From assembly GCA_000310025.1 (NCBI GenBank), contig FN649736.1, positions 1,036,736-1,100,735 of the forward strand: DNA of 64,000 nt, written 5' to 3'. Of the stretch, positions 24,001 through 51,500 are shown piece by piece; positions within the stretch are counted from its first letter, which is position 1; every line of letters begins with the position of its first letter. Under the pieces are notes generated by a model. That model did no database searches. It had not been told where the DNA came from and was given only the letters and a program-made list of their open reading frames with translations. Both the position numbers and the translations under genes were made by a program. Source of the stretch: Ectocarpus siliculosus. Its lineage: Eukaryota; Sar; Phaeophyceae; Ectocarpales; Ectocarpaceae.

Positions 24001-27000
24001 ATTGAAAATCGATCGCACCCCTGTGCGCTGACTCGCAACCTTACGGTAGATAAAGCACCGAGACGTTTTCAACCCACGTACAGCACAATCTAAAACATGT
24101 GCGGATATCAGTCGGCGACGAGCTGCACATACTCGTATATGCATGGCGATAGTGACCCCCTCTCCACCGCGCACAAACGGGTAGGAAATCCTCAAGACGG
24201 AATTTGCGCCAAAAATTGTTGTCAAGTTTATCTACCTCTGGCAAAGCCGAAGTCCGCCAGCTTGCCGTGCAGCCCGAGCTCCTCCGTCTCAAAGACAAGG
24301 AGGTTGCCCGGCTTAATGTCTCGGTGCACGATGTTCATACCGTGGAGGTGTTCCGTGGCCCGCGCCAGGTCAACCACCAGTCTATGCACACAATGGACAA
24401 TGGAACATAACAACGTCAGCCAAGAAGCGGGGGAGGGGGGGGCGCCGCAGGGGAAGGGAAACATGTTCAGATCAGTCCAGGTCCAACGCAAACAAGCGCA
24501 GAGTAAAGAAGCAAGGCACCCGTATTCACAAACAAACGGCGACGTTCAAGTGGAAGCATACGTGCTCTGAAGCTCAGGCATTCATGCCGATGAACATACG
24601 CCACGGTTACAGTGCATGGCGCATCAAAGAAAAACGTTGGGTAACTTTTAATGGATTGGCCTATTTGTGCTACACAGATATGGCTGTCAGTACTTGCCTC
24701 AACTTGTCCCCGATGGCGAAAGAGTCGTTGTTCATGCGAGACTCCAGGTCGTCCGTGGCCTTGGGCATCATTATCGGCATCAAGGGGGATGAATCGTCTA
24801 CGGCGAGTGCGCCGAGCAGGTTGTCGTGGGGCTGTCCAGCCAGCCTGAGGGACAAAGAAAAAACAAAGAGGATGCATCGCCGGGGGAGGAGGTCCTGGGG
24901 TGCGGAAGTGGAGCAATGCTGCAGTAAAGAAGATCTTTTCGTGCCCTTTCGTACCCTCAGCCAACGACAACGTTAATCACCTACCATGAACTTCAATACA
25001 ACCTGATGCCCAGTTCTCCGCGGGTTAAAAACTGTGGCAACACGTTAGCATAGTAGTCTCACCGGGCAAAGACCATCATCTCGACCAAAGCAGCGTGCTT
25101 CGTGTACTCGTCAGCCCCCTAAGTCACAGGAGGCACCGAGAGGTAAAGGGGTGGTTAGCACTAGCGTTGTCAAGCGTGGCTGCTAGCCGAACCATAGAGA
25201 CAATCAGTGCTGCAGTTCCCAGCTTCAGCTCGATCGACAGAGGGATGGCAGCGAAGGCAGGCAAGGAAGGGGCAAGATGATAATTTCCCTCTTAGCACAG
25301 GCCAGGCTCTCGAAAAAACAAAAAACTGCCGTCATCTTATCTTTAGGCACACACTGGCCACGTAGAACACCATCACCTTCGCCACGGTCTTGAGCGCGAA
25401 GCACTCCCCGGGAAAGTCAGCAAACTCGACTTCCTCCACCTTCCCGCACTTTCCCTGCCCGAGCCCCCTGTGCACGGTCAGGCGCTCCCTGTCGTGGCTC
25501 ACGACGCCCATCACGTGCTTGACGGTGGTCGCCATCTCGGCGATGCCGGTCTCCTCGATGGAGTTCGCCACGAAGAGCTCCTGGATGCTGCCCTCCGCCG
25601 CCGTCCCTGCGCTCCTCGCGAGGCCCATCTCCTCCGTGTGGTCGACCTCTGCCGGGGCTGGTCCTGCAGCAGCCCCGTGCTCGTCGCCCGCCGCGAGAAC
25701 CCCCTCCTCTCCGCCGTGCTGCTCCTCCGACAGAAGGTTCTCCAGAACGACGGCCTGCCCCACCAAACGAAACGGGCGGGTTGTGTTCGTTGCACATTTG
25801 TCCAGTCATGCGGCAGCCGACGGCCGGAAAATGCGCCATGATTTGGCACATGCCATGGAAAGACGGGGGTGGGGGCGGAACACCCGACATGTCACGCCTG
25901 GAACGTGACCCCAACAAAGACTATAACTTCGATCATACTACATACCGTACCGCAATGACGGGATGGCACAAGCACATAAATCGCTATTGATTAAGAAGCA
26001 TCGGCGTACATACCAAGATCCGCCGGACAGGCATCCCGGGCATTTGATGCACAGGAATTCTATTCCTGGAATTTTGTTGTAGGGCAATACGGTTACCATC
26101 CAAGACGGGGCTTCACGCAGCACTGCTCCTCTTCCTTCCGGAGTTTGTGCCTACATACGACCTTGGACGAAATTGAGATTCTCATGGAGGGCTGCAAGAA
26201 AGGACGTCTCAGTCCTTACTGCTCTCCAACAATAATACGTGCCCAGGAACAAAGGCTACACGTGCGAAGCTGGCGAAAATACCCCCCGGGAGCTCACCTC
26301 ATGTTCCTGTTCGGCAAGGGCGTGCTCAAGCTCGCCTGCATGCTGCTCCGCACGAACTGCGCGACCCTCCCATTCCTCAATCTCGGCGCGCTCCAAGCTC
26401 TCGGCGGCGTGATCGCTGGCCCTCTGCGCGCGGAGCTGGCTCCTTAGCTCATCTTGCCGCGCCTCGCCCACCGCCCTGTCGTGGTTGAGGCGGTCGGTAG
26501 TGGCGGCCTGATGAGCTGACAGCTCGTCGATATTCTCTTGGGCTTCGCCCTCGCGGCGACTCGCCTCGGCTGCGCCCGCTTCCAGGGTGTCTCTCCGCTG
26601 GGCTAGAGCTCGCTGCCGCTTTTTCAGGCCCCGGCGCCGCGGCGTCTGGTCGATGTCGTCGCCTGGCGGCGGCGGTGCTGCCGCCGTCGCTGCTGGCGTC
26701 GGCTCTACGGTGCACTCCGCCCCAGGGCTCGCGGCGGCGCCAAGTGCTGTACGCTGCTCTTCAACGCTGCGCTGGTCATCTTTTTCCTGGACGTCGGCGG
26801 GAAAAGGGGTTGTCGTCGGTGCTCCACCCTCCTCGATATCGGCGGCCCTGGAAACCTCGGTCGCCAGCGGTACCGTCGTCGGCAACACTGCTGCTGCTGC
26901 GTCCCCCTCCTCCAGTGCGGGCGCAGTCGCAGACTCGGCGGCTAGCGGTACCGCCACCACCACCTCCGGCGACCCCCCCTGCTCGAGATCTACGGCGCCT

Positions 27001-28306
27001 TCCGCTTCGTCGCGGGCCGCGCCGGTGCGCACCCGCGCCTCGTTGTCGCCATCTGGAGTCGTTCGCTTTCGCCGGCAGCACTTCCAGAGAACCAACGCGA
27101 GGAACCCGATCACCAGCACCACCCCTCCGATCTGCGGAGTGGGAGCATGTGGAACAATCAAAGCAAAAAAACAGCGGTGGTCACCTGTGTGCTTTTCCTT
27201 TGCAGAAATAGTCTGCAGAAATAAGCAGTCTTCGCTTCGTGGATGGCATGTAGTCTACATTTGGTGCGGTTACCGGGATAAAAACCCCTTTCACGAACTA
27301 AACGGCGAGCGTGCTCTAAATCCAAACTCAAGCTATAATCAGCCAGGGATTGCGTAGCGTAGAAACCGTTCGAGGCCTCCATCAGCGGTCCACCACCGCG
27401 CGATACAAAAGTACCGCATGCTCAACAGCTGCTCCATACCCAAAAGCGAACAGCCGTGGGATGAAAGGGCAAGAAGAGGCGCTCGCGAACAGGAACCACC
27501 CATTCAGCAAAATAACAGCTCTTGCCAAACTTTGGCCCAATGCTTATGGCTTCCAACCGGCATCCTCTTTCATTGCTGCAGAGAGACACAGCGAAGGTTC
27601 ACAGCCCACTCAGTTGACGATGCTAGTGCACTGCTGCCCATTCTATGGTCTCACCTTTACGTTGGCCCCGTCAGTGCTGTTCGTGCTGTTCGTGTCACCG
27701 GGGGCGGCGAAATCATTTTTTTCACGCCCTTCTTGCAGACGGCGCGACCTGCGCGTGTGGCGGCAAACCCACCCCGTTCGCGAATCAGATACCGCACAAG
27801 GGCAACAAGCAGCCCTAGGGGAGAAGCCAGAAAACTAGCATAGAGGAACACAAGTCTTATCGACAGCAATATGGCAACCTTCGGGACATTTATCCTACAT
27901 GTAGTCTATAGACCGCAAACAACTGCTAACAGCAGTTGGACAGCAGCTCCGGCCTGTCATCTACTCCAAAGAAAAGGGCGGACATCCAATAGTGCCTACA
28001 CGACGTTGCCGAAGAGAACCAACCCACAAGATCGACAGAGCTGCAGTATTGAGACCGGGTTGTTATCTCAACCGAACGCCGTTACCGCTGTACGATTTGA
28101 AGGCATGTTTCTCTACACGCGCGACCCCGCAGCACCAGCAGTACAGACTTGACCGGTGCAGACTCGACTTACCCTGCTGCTGGACGCCACCCTCCACTTT
28201 TCGAAACGAGGTAGGTGTCCGTGCGCTGTTCCCAGCGGGTCGACGCGGGATCCATGCCACTCATCATACTCCATCTCGAGCCTACGCTTGTCACCGGCCT
28301 TTCTCG
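21075..28306 (-). CDS. Single-pass receptor-like Ser/Thr protein kinase (5' exons unresolved)
   Basis: Inferred exons, 5' to 3': 28306-28173, 27748-27655, 27131-26298, 25754-25377, 25118-25063, 24844-24698, 24381-24236, 23330-23155, 22855-22760, 22423-22328, 21200-21075 (TGA); phases agree, about 760 residues. The ectodomain end has NSTNST glycosylation sequons. The membrane span is IGGVVLVIGFLALVLW, followed by KCCRRKR. Next come about 250 Ala/Pro/Glu-rich residues with a coiled coil, then the kinase: GLGQGKCGKV loop, ALKTVAK lysine, LVEMMVFAR helix C Glu, VHRDIKPGN, ADFGFAR, GTPGYMAFES and a C-lobe ending DPTERKDMGSLLDLA. All catalytic residues are present, so it should be active. The ectodomain upstream of 28306, including the signal peptide, could not be assigned. 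Confidence 0.8.
21222..21769. other. Homopolymer-corrupted duplicate sequence at a contig end (assembly artefact)
   Basis: This stretch consists almost only of runs of one base. It aligns, run by run, first with the clean sequence at about 21165-21235 and then with 21872-22330. For example the corrupted ggctttttaattttttt matches ggctttgaatatttctc at 21882, and the tract near 21440-21470 matches aaggcctccctttct at about 22003. It is a degraded read past a poly-G tract, not genome. Open frames here are meaningless. Confidence 0.8.
21770..21869. other. Assembly gap of 100 N (probably spurious)
   Basis: The gap lies in the last intron of the minus-strand receptor kinase. The corrupted sequence to its left copies both flanks in continuous order, so the two contigs appear to be contiguous through a poly-G tract. 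The true distance is then shorter than shown. Confidence 0.75.
23155..25754 (-). other. Kinase catalytic core of the receptor kinase
   Basis: Five exons carry the N-lobe and catalytic loop. The Gly-rich loop (GQGKCGKV) and Lys (FALKTVAK) are in 25754-25377. The helix C Glu (AALVEMMVFAR) is in 25118-25063. Strand 4 and the hinge (QPHDNLLGALAV, PLMPIMMPK) are in 24844-24698. HRD and DFG are in 24381-24236. The P+1 loop and helix F (GTPGYMAFES, GQDVVGVAMVLLMV) are in 23330-23155. The intron before the HRD exon begins with the GC donor TTGAG|gcaagt; only this choice keeps DKLRLVVDLARATEHLHG intact. Confidence 0.88.
23825..24046. mobile_element. 222-bp TA-flanked MITE in a kinase intron
   Basis: Inverted ends of about 70 bases start ccgtaaggttgcgagtcag at the left and mirror it at the right. 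TA is present at 23823-23824 and 24047-24048. It sits wholly within the intron between the HRD/DFG exon and the P+1-loop exon of the minus-strand receptor kinase, so the reading frame is untouched. Confidence 0.8.
26298..27131 (-). other. Transmembrane and coiled-coil exon of the receptor kinase
   Basis: One 834-base exon encodes the membrane span (GGVVLVIGFLALVLWKCC), a basic stop-transfer, a long region with repeated short motifs (LEQGG, DIEEGG, ALEEGD and PLA(A/T)E), a Pro-rich stretch, and from RRRGLKKRQRALAQRRDTLE about 110 residues of Ala/Glu/Arg-rich coiled coil ending HALAEQEHE|gtgagc. A cytoplasmic coiled coil suggests oligomerisation. GC content is much higher than in the flanking introns. 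Confidence 0.8.
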
Positions 28307-28492
28307 CTGAAAGAGCAGCAGCAAGTTCAAGGTAGGCGGAGCGGCGAGCAAATTTCAAATTTCGAACACAACAAGTCGCGCCGCGTTCGTTTTTTTTTAT
28401 TGTCACGTGTTGCGGTTCGCGTGAAACCGACGCCTGCAAAGTCACCTTCCCACTGGCTACTTCCCACCGATTCTCTGTCTCTCTTTCCCTCG

Positions 28493-28512
28493 CCTCTCTC
28501 TCTCTCTCTCTC
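28493..28512. repeat. (TC)n microsatellite
   Basis: A tc dinucleotide run within a wider pyrimidine-rich tract, about 28470-28545. Confidence 0.9.
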
Positions 28513-28959
28513 TGCCTCTGTATGTCTGTCTCTCTCTCGCCCCCTCTGTTCGTGTACACACTATGGTGTAGACGTTAGAGCATGGAGCTGAAGGTAACGG
28601 GGGATCATCATAGCGTGCAGATTACCGTAGGTTGCGGCGAGCAACGCGAACAAACGAGAGTTGAAGAGTCAAATCGACACAGCGTGCATCTTTTTCAATA
28701 CAAGTACTCTTGCCCGTTTTCAGAGTACGATGTAGACCTTTTACCGTTGAAGATCACCAATTCTACCGTCAGCCTCGAGGTTTTCTTCCTCCCCCGTGCC
28801 TGCGATCGCTTGGATTGACCACGGTTTGACTGCACTACGGTCAAGAAAGCCTACGATGCATAGCGCGAGAGTGGTGAACGCGGCGGTGGTCCACGGTTAC
28901 TTGGGTTATAGCCTAACAGCTTCCGCCCCAACCTCTCCTATACCGGTCGGGCAGACCTC

Positions 28960-29590
28960 CGTCAGCAACGACTTACACCCGTCCTCACGCAGACATAGAA
29001 CTCACCGTAACCCACAACTGCATACGTCTCGATACCTCGCGGTACTGGCGTTGTACTGATGCTGTACAGGTGGAATCGGGTTCTCGGCGAAATAGTTACA
29101 GACTGCGCGTTGTACAATCTTGAACGGCCGCCGAACAAACAACATCGACACCACAGCCGCTCGCAACGGCCAGACGGAGACAACCCGAGGCCGGCGTCAT
29201 CACCGAAACTAGACAGGGCCGTCCACGTGGGCGAGACGCTGCTTACTCTATGTGTGTGTCCGAGAGCACGAGCCGGAACGTATAGTCTAGTCCGCCCGAG
29301 ACGCATGATGACACGACGGTGGTCAGCAACCAACCTGTCTATATTTACGGCAACCGTACACGGAACCAAGGCTGTAGAACTTCCTTCTCACCCCATCCAA
29401 CTTGTTCGTCTTTCTGTCGCGAGTAAGCCAGTCCCTCCATCGCTTGACCTTTCGGCCTTCGTCCGCACCGACATCAGCAGGAACTTGCTTGCTTCTCGAA
29501 AGCCCCATCGCGTTGTCTCGCCGCGAAACAAGCGCCTTTGACAACTCTTGTTGCTTGCGCGAGACTGACCAAGGACCACCCAGATAGACC
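28960..29590 (-). other. Possible further 5' exons of the minus-strand receptor kinase (weak)
   Basis: A short stretch at about 29014-28973 reads VVGYGEFYVCVRTG and ends in GGT|gtaagt in phase 0, the phase needed by the exon at 28306. A second donor, GATGGG|gtgaga near 29385, follows an open frame. Neither has an independent family match. The interval 29.6-31.3 kb shows no convincing exon. A leader exon must exist somewhere upstream of 28306. Confidence 0.2.
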
Positions 29591-31319
29591 CCAAGTAGTT
29601 TATCTTCGTCTCTCTCCTATCATGCGCCTAGTGCGCTGTTCTTGCTGTTGGCTGTTGCTCCCTTTGCAAGTATATCTACTGCAGTAGTCTCCTCTTTTGC
29701 TTTCGCTGGAAAGTCCAGGAGGAAGTCGTGAAGAGTGATCTGGTGATGAGGCTCAGAAATGTCAAACTGGGGGTCTCAACAGCGGGTATCCCTCCCCCCC
29801 CGGGATTCATAATCATTTACGGGTACACACCCAACGTTCATGAAAAAAGCATTACATGGGGCGCTAAAAAACCAACATAGCGGAGTTCATGTTCATGGAG
29901 CTCGCAATGGATCATTTGGTCTTTGGGTAGACGCGTGGTCTTTCGTTAGGAACACGGCTTAACAGGGTGAAAAAGTGGGATTGGGGCTCGCCCACGGGCT
30001 AGCGTCATGAAGTCAAAGTTATGCACATGTAGACTATCAAACGCCAACGAACACTGCACAAACCGGGGTCCTCATCAAAGACGGGTTGAACCGAGGGCAG
30101 AGGACCAGGGGCTAAAGCGTTCACGGCAATGGCAAGTGTACAACGGGCGGGAGTAGGTCGTGATCGCAAATAAACGCGGAAGTTACACACATCTAGCTGC
30201 GGGTTTTCCCAAGTGATCGTTACTTGGAGATGGAGATCGTTTGTTTTTTTAAGCGGGGCTAAATGTATGGCCTGTGTGGCTGCACAGATTTCAGCAGTGC
30301 TTGAGCCTCAGCTGGAGACGTATTGTGTCTCAGCTCGAGACCATGGCGTCTAGATTGAGTGCACATGACATGCAAACGAAGGACGAGGGTTCATATCAAC
30401 TCTGAGGCTCCGGGCTGGAGCCCACCCATCACCGTCTCGACAACTTGGTACCAATCAGCAAATGCGACCACACGTGGAACGAATTGCTCAACCTTGCGTT
30501 TATTTTTGCCCCAGGATCGTCGGATACCGCCAGCTTCGCTGAGACCCCGTGTCTTACGAAAAGAAGCAACCAATACGGCAACCACTTTCCCTTCATTCCA
30601 AGCGACCAGGTACCAGTCTACGACACAAACGCAATGGGGTTGCGAGAAATCAAATGCAACAGAACAGCTCACGTTGGAATATTCACACAGACGAATCGCA
30701 CACACAAAAGACAAACAACTGCTGTTGGTATCAAATGAACGGGCTGCGCCTCCTTGACAACAAAGCCACGAACAAAGACTATTACTAAGGAGCGGACAGG
30801 CAGTAACCCTGACCTGAAAATCTGACAAAACGAGGAAACACTACGAGGGAGCACCCAAATGTAATTGTAGTTCGACCGAAAGAGTCGCAACACTTGAAAA
30901 AAAAAATGTTCAAGAGCGCGTGCTGAGGCAATGGTCTGCGGTGATCAGTAGCAGTGCCAGACAACGCTTGATACCTCGCTTGTCTACACGCGCAACTAGC
31001 GGGCCACACCCTTCGAAACGAGTAAAGACTAAACTCACTCCTTTCGCCGTCCCAAACACAACTTCCAGCACTAGAAAACCCCTTCCGCACACTTTGTAAC
31101 AAACCCGAGAAAATATCCGCCAAGAGTCTGTCCTCTCCCCCTTGGCCGCACCTATCCGGAGTGGCGAGATACCGCATAGACATGACAAAAAATCTGGCAG
31201 CTTCCATCGAAGCACTAACAACAGCGCGGAGGGTGGCAGCACAAAGCAAGCAGGGCATATTCTTCCTCCACGCATCGGGTTTCCGAAATGACTCAATTTG
31301 GGGACGTGGCCCGGCCGGC

Positions 31320-47504
<16,185 letters not shown>

Positions 47505-48468
47505 AACACTGAAAGCAAAGGAGGCTTAAGGTTCCGTGTAGTAGTGCTCCCACTCTATTTCTCTCTCCCTCACTGCTACCCGCGCTACAAGCTAGAACGC
47601 GCTACTTCAGGTTTTCAAGAAGAACAGAGAGGCACACGCATTATGGGGTTTGGTAGAGAGTCGGAACAGAAAGGCGGGGGGGGGGTCTGGGGGTGAGAAA
47701 TAATTTTTTTATTCGAACTCGAGCCGAACTACTGATGGGGCGGTTTCATCTCGCAACCTCAAGCCAAAGACGAACCGTCCGGCCGCCTGTGCCCAACAGG
47801 AAGATCAGACAAAAACGACCAGCGCTCTCCCTTTCTTGCATGCAGACAGGGGGTGCACAGCGGACGTCGGCAATAGTCTGTAGCGACACGAACGCAGGTG
47901 AGAAGAGACACGAGGGATGGATGTGGATGTGTGTGATTCCCGAACCTGCTGGCCGGCTGGTGTCGCTCACGAGAAAAAAAAAATGCGGAGCGAAACCAAA
48001 CGAAACGAATTATGCTGATTGATGAGCATGCATGCGTTCAATTCGGCCTCGGTGGACCCTTCACGTGTGGATGTGTGCTGTGCCGAGTCGGAAGCAGATA
48101 TCCAAACCTCCAGACCGATTTGGAGGGTGGCAAGCGCCCCATCCGTTGTTATACCTCTGCAAAATGGTTGATGTCAAGCAAAATCGAAGAAGAACGAAGA
48201 ACATGGGTCGGGCGGGCGGACAGATTTTTTTCGAGATTTGATTATGATGTCCGCCCTCTACAATATCCGATGAGCGGAGAGGTCCCTTGCGCCGCCAATC
48301 GACGGTGAATGCTGCTGCCTCTCGTTGATCGACGGCTTCCTTGCTTGCTCAACTAACTCCCCGACAACCGAAAAATTCTCTTCGAAGTCTGGACAACACT
48401 GGAGCATAAATTCTGTATGCAGTATGCAAATGCAAGCTGTGCCACACACACACATACATCATTCATGC
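47505..48468. promoter_or_regulatory. Shared upstream region between two divergent genes
   Basis: About 960 bases separate the candidate start of the EDR2-like gene (minus) from that of the RCC1 receptor kinase (plus). No coding signal was found. It should hold both promoters if the tentative first exons are right. I see no certain core promoter element. Confidence 0.35.
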
Positions 48469-48557
48469 ATGCATGTAGTCTATGTTTTATTATTTCTGTA
48501 CCTGTGCTGCATGCCCTCTTTGCTTCTATTCGATACTGCTTTCAGCCTACAGCGCAT
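48469..48557 (+). CDS. Candidate first exon with signal peptide of the RCC1 receptor kinase
   Basis: An ATG opens a very hydrophobic 29-residue stretch (MHVVYVLLFLYLCCM..) that ends in a consensus donor, CAT|gtaagaa, in phase 2. That is the phase required by the exon at 51210, which starts with one base. The leader would suit a secreted ectodomain. The intron would be about 2.65 kb and contains the third assembly gap, so another leader exon in or near the gap cannot be excluded. Upstream ATG codons in the same frame exist. Confidence 0.4.
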
Positions 48558-51500
48558 GTAAGAACAAGTAAGTCCAGCACCCAGCAGGTTTACCCCCCCA
48601 CTCACTGCAAAGACTTTCAACACATGGATGGTCCGTGCATCCCATCGATGATAATAGCTGCCAACCCAATTGGAAAAAAAACGAAAAAACAGAAAAAATT
48701 GGAATTTAAAATGGATTCTCGTACCCTCCTTGCGCGTGTAGACTACAGTATGTAGGTGCAGCTCGTGCAGCGACCTTGCAGCTTTTTACCTTTTTTTGGC
48801 CCGTGACTTTGTAGGCTTACTATTGTAGCCCTAAACCCGTCTAGCGCCGCGGCTTAGACTTACACGACACAGCTTTCGATCAAGCAAGCCAGTCGTTAGC
48901 ACCTCTTCGTCGGCTGTGCGCACTTCCTTCCGCAGGGGTGCGGCATCAAGGCGGAAGCATTCCGGCGACTTTTTTGGTATATAATAATGTGAAGTAAAAA
49001 CGGTGGCATGAGGGTATGTGTATGCATGCATCACACCGCGTCCGTGTTGATGTTGTAAAGTCTACATAGCCTAGCCCTCTTGTTTCGCTCTTGTGGGCAC
49101 CGACCATCATTGGCATCAGGTGGTGGACACGCACGGCGGTCCGGTGCTAGCAGAGATGGAACGGTTTCATATTTGTGTCGATACAACACGCGCCCCCCCC
49201 CCCCGGTAATCGCGGCACCATTCGGTGGATCTTTCGGGAGAAAACCTGCTAGGCCGGATCAACCATCCTTGTTGTTATGTACTCCTATGTTTACCACACA
49301 TATATTTATTGTAGTATACCTGGTGCGTCTTACCGTACTTCGTAAAACAACACCCGCGGGGAGATATCGATGTATGTATGCAGTATGCCGCTTGGGGAAT
49401 CGTAGAAACAAATGTAGGGCTCCCTAATCTGTGAAATTCATTCATTGCTCTCCTACAGCAGAACAGTAGACCCTTGTCGATGGACGGAGATAGACGGATT
49501 TTATTCAGAAGAATCTGTGTGTAGTATTGCCTACAGAAAGTTGCGACACGCTCCTGGCTGTCCGCTCATAAATCTGGAGCTTACTGCACGTGTCGTAGAC
49601 CCCCGCAAATTCATCATGCCACCCGATCGAACCCTATGCATACGACAGAAGAAGTGAGGGTACCTGTTTTTCCCCCGAGTCCCTCGTGTTCCTCGCCCCC
49701 AATAGATCCTAGCAAGCGCCTAAGGCCATCCCAGTGGAAACGATGAACGGACGCTCCCAAGGCTGGCCGTCATGATGTTGGTCGGGGGGGGCGGGGGGGA
49801 GGTCTACCTATTGTAAATTGTAAAGTATTTATTCATAGCTGTGGTTCTACTGCTGTGTACAGTAGTACAACATGTTGAGTGCGGCTATTCAATGGATAAC
49901 CCACACAGATGATTGATGTACTCCTAAAAAGCACCGTCCGTTTTTGTCTGAGGTATCGGCTCACCGGTGCACATGCCCACCACACCCTATTGTTGTGGAA
50001 AACAACAACTCCGGTAGTCTAAACACGTACAGTACTTCAGCTAGGGCCAAACCTAACTCAGTGTATGTAACCGGGACGTCTTGCGGCGGAGTGAACGGTT
50101 CTTGACTGGAATGCGGGGGCAACGCCATCGTTGGTAGAAAGAAAGTCACCACTCCTATCTGCTGCTGTTCTCACTGTGTAAGCGTCGTACGTATGCTTAG
50201 GAAACAAAAAGTAAGGAGTATGCATAGCTCGCATGGGCTTTGGCAACGACGACTACGGTGGAGTTGAACATAAGGAGTAGAACGGTGGCAGTCTTGCGCA
50301 ACAAATATCGCCCGCAGTAACACCCCCCCCCCCCCACCGTGGAAGTTGCTAGGGTCCCTCCGACTTCTCTCCTCGCGAAAATTAACCCCCTCACGCCACC
50401 GGTGATGACATGGATAGAGTATGTGTACGGAGGGGGGGGGGGGGGGGCCCAAATCGGGGATGCCCAAATCCTTAAAACATTGACCCCCCATCCCCACAAA
50501 ACCGGGAAGGAACACCCCGGGTTTTCCCCGGAACAGGGTTTCACATTACCAAACGCGAAACGCCCGGGGGGATNNNNNNNNNNNNNNNNNNNNNNNNNNN
50601 NNNNNNNNNNNNNNNNNNNNNNNNNNNNNNNNNNNNNNNNNNNNNNNNNNNNNNNNNNNNNNNNNNNNNNNNNNNNNNNNNNNNNNNNNNNNNNNNNNNN
50701 NNNNNNNNNNNNNNNNNNNNNNNNNNNNNNNNNNNNCACATACAGTGGGGTAGGGGGGGGGGGGGAGATATTACTCCCGTTCGATTGCCTGTTGTACACC
50801 AGTACCTCGTGTGCATCAACCGCGTGTGTCCAATGACCCGTTGGGTTCGATCGAGCGCCGCCCCCCCCCCGTGTTGACTGTAGGGGTTGGTGTAGTGCAG
50901 GTGCTAGAGATGGTTGTGAGCGATTGCTTGTGTTTGGTTCTTGCTCTAAATGGGGCGTTTCCGACCCTCCGGGGGCCACCTATTCGTGATTTAGGCCATC
51001 AAGAAGAAGTACGCTAAAAAGCTACAACGTCACTTAAGCCTTCCGCCGCCCCTCCCGCCGCCCCCCCCCGGTCTGATTCATTCACACGGATGCTTCACTT
51101 CTCGCGGTAGCCTTTCCCAGACGCGGCAAAGGAGGCGTCCGAGCACGATGCGACGCTTGGAGCTGCGCAAGTTGTCGCTCTTGTGTCACATTTTCCACCT
51201 CTGTATTAGCTTTCTGGTGGAGGTGGCCGATTCGTCAACGACGCCAACAGGACCTACCGTCGCCGGAGGGCTGTTCCACACGTGAGAAGACGGGCAGGGG
51301 TTGTGGTTCGGGGATGGGCGGCGATTTTTGGGCCGCGTGCCTCCCAGCGTCTGGGGGCTGGTTACCTTCCCTCTTCTTTCATGTCTGGCAGATGGCGGTG
51401 ACGTGCTGAGGATACGTCCCTTCGCGATGCGGCAGGGGGATCGATGAAAATAGCATTTCACCCACGTACTGCTGTAGGGCCAATGAGAGAGCCCGTGAAC

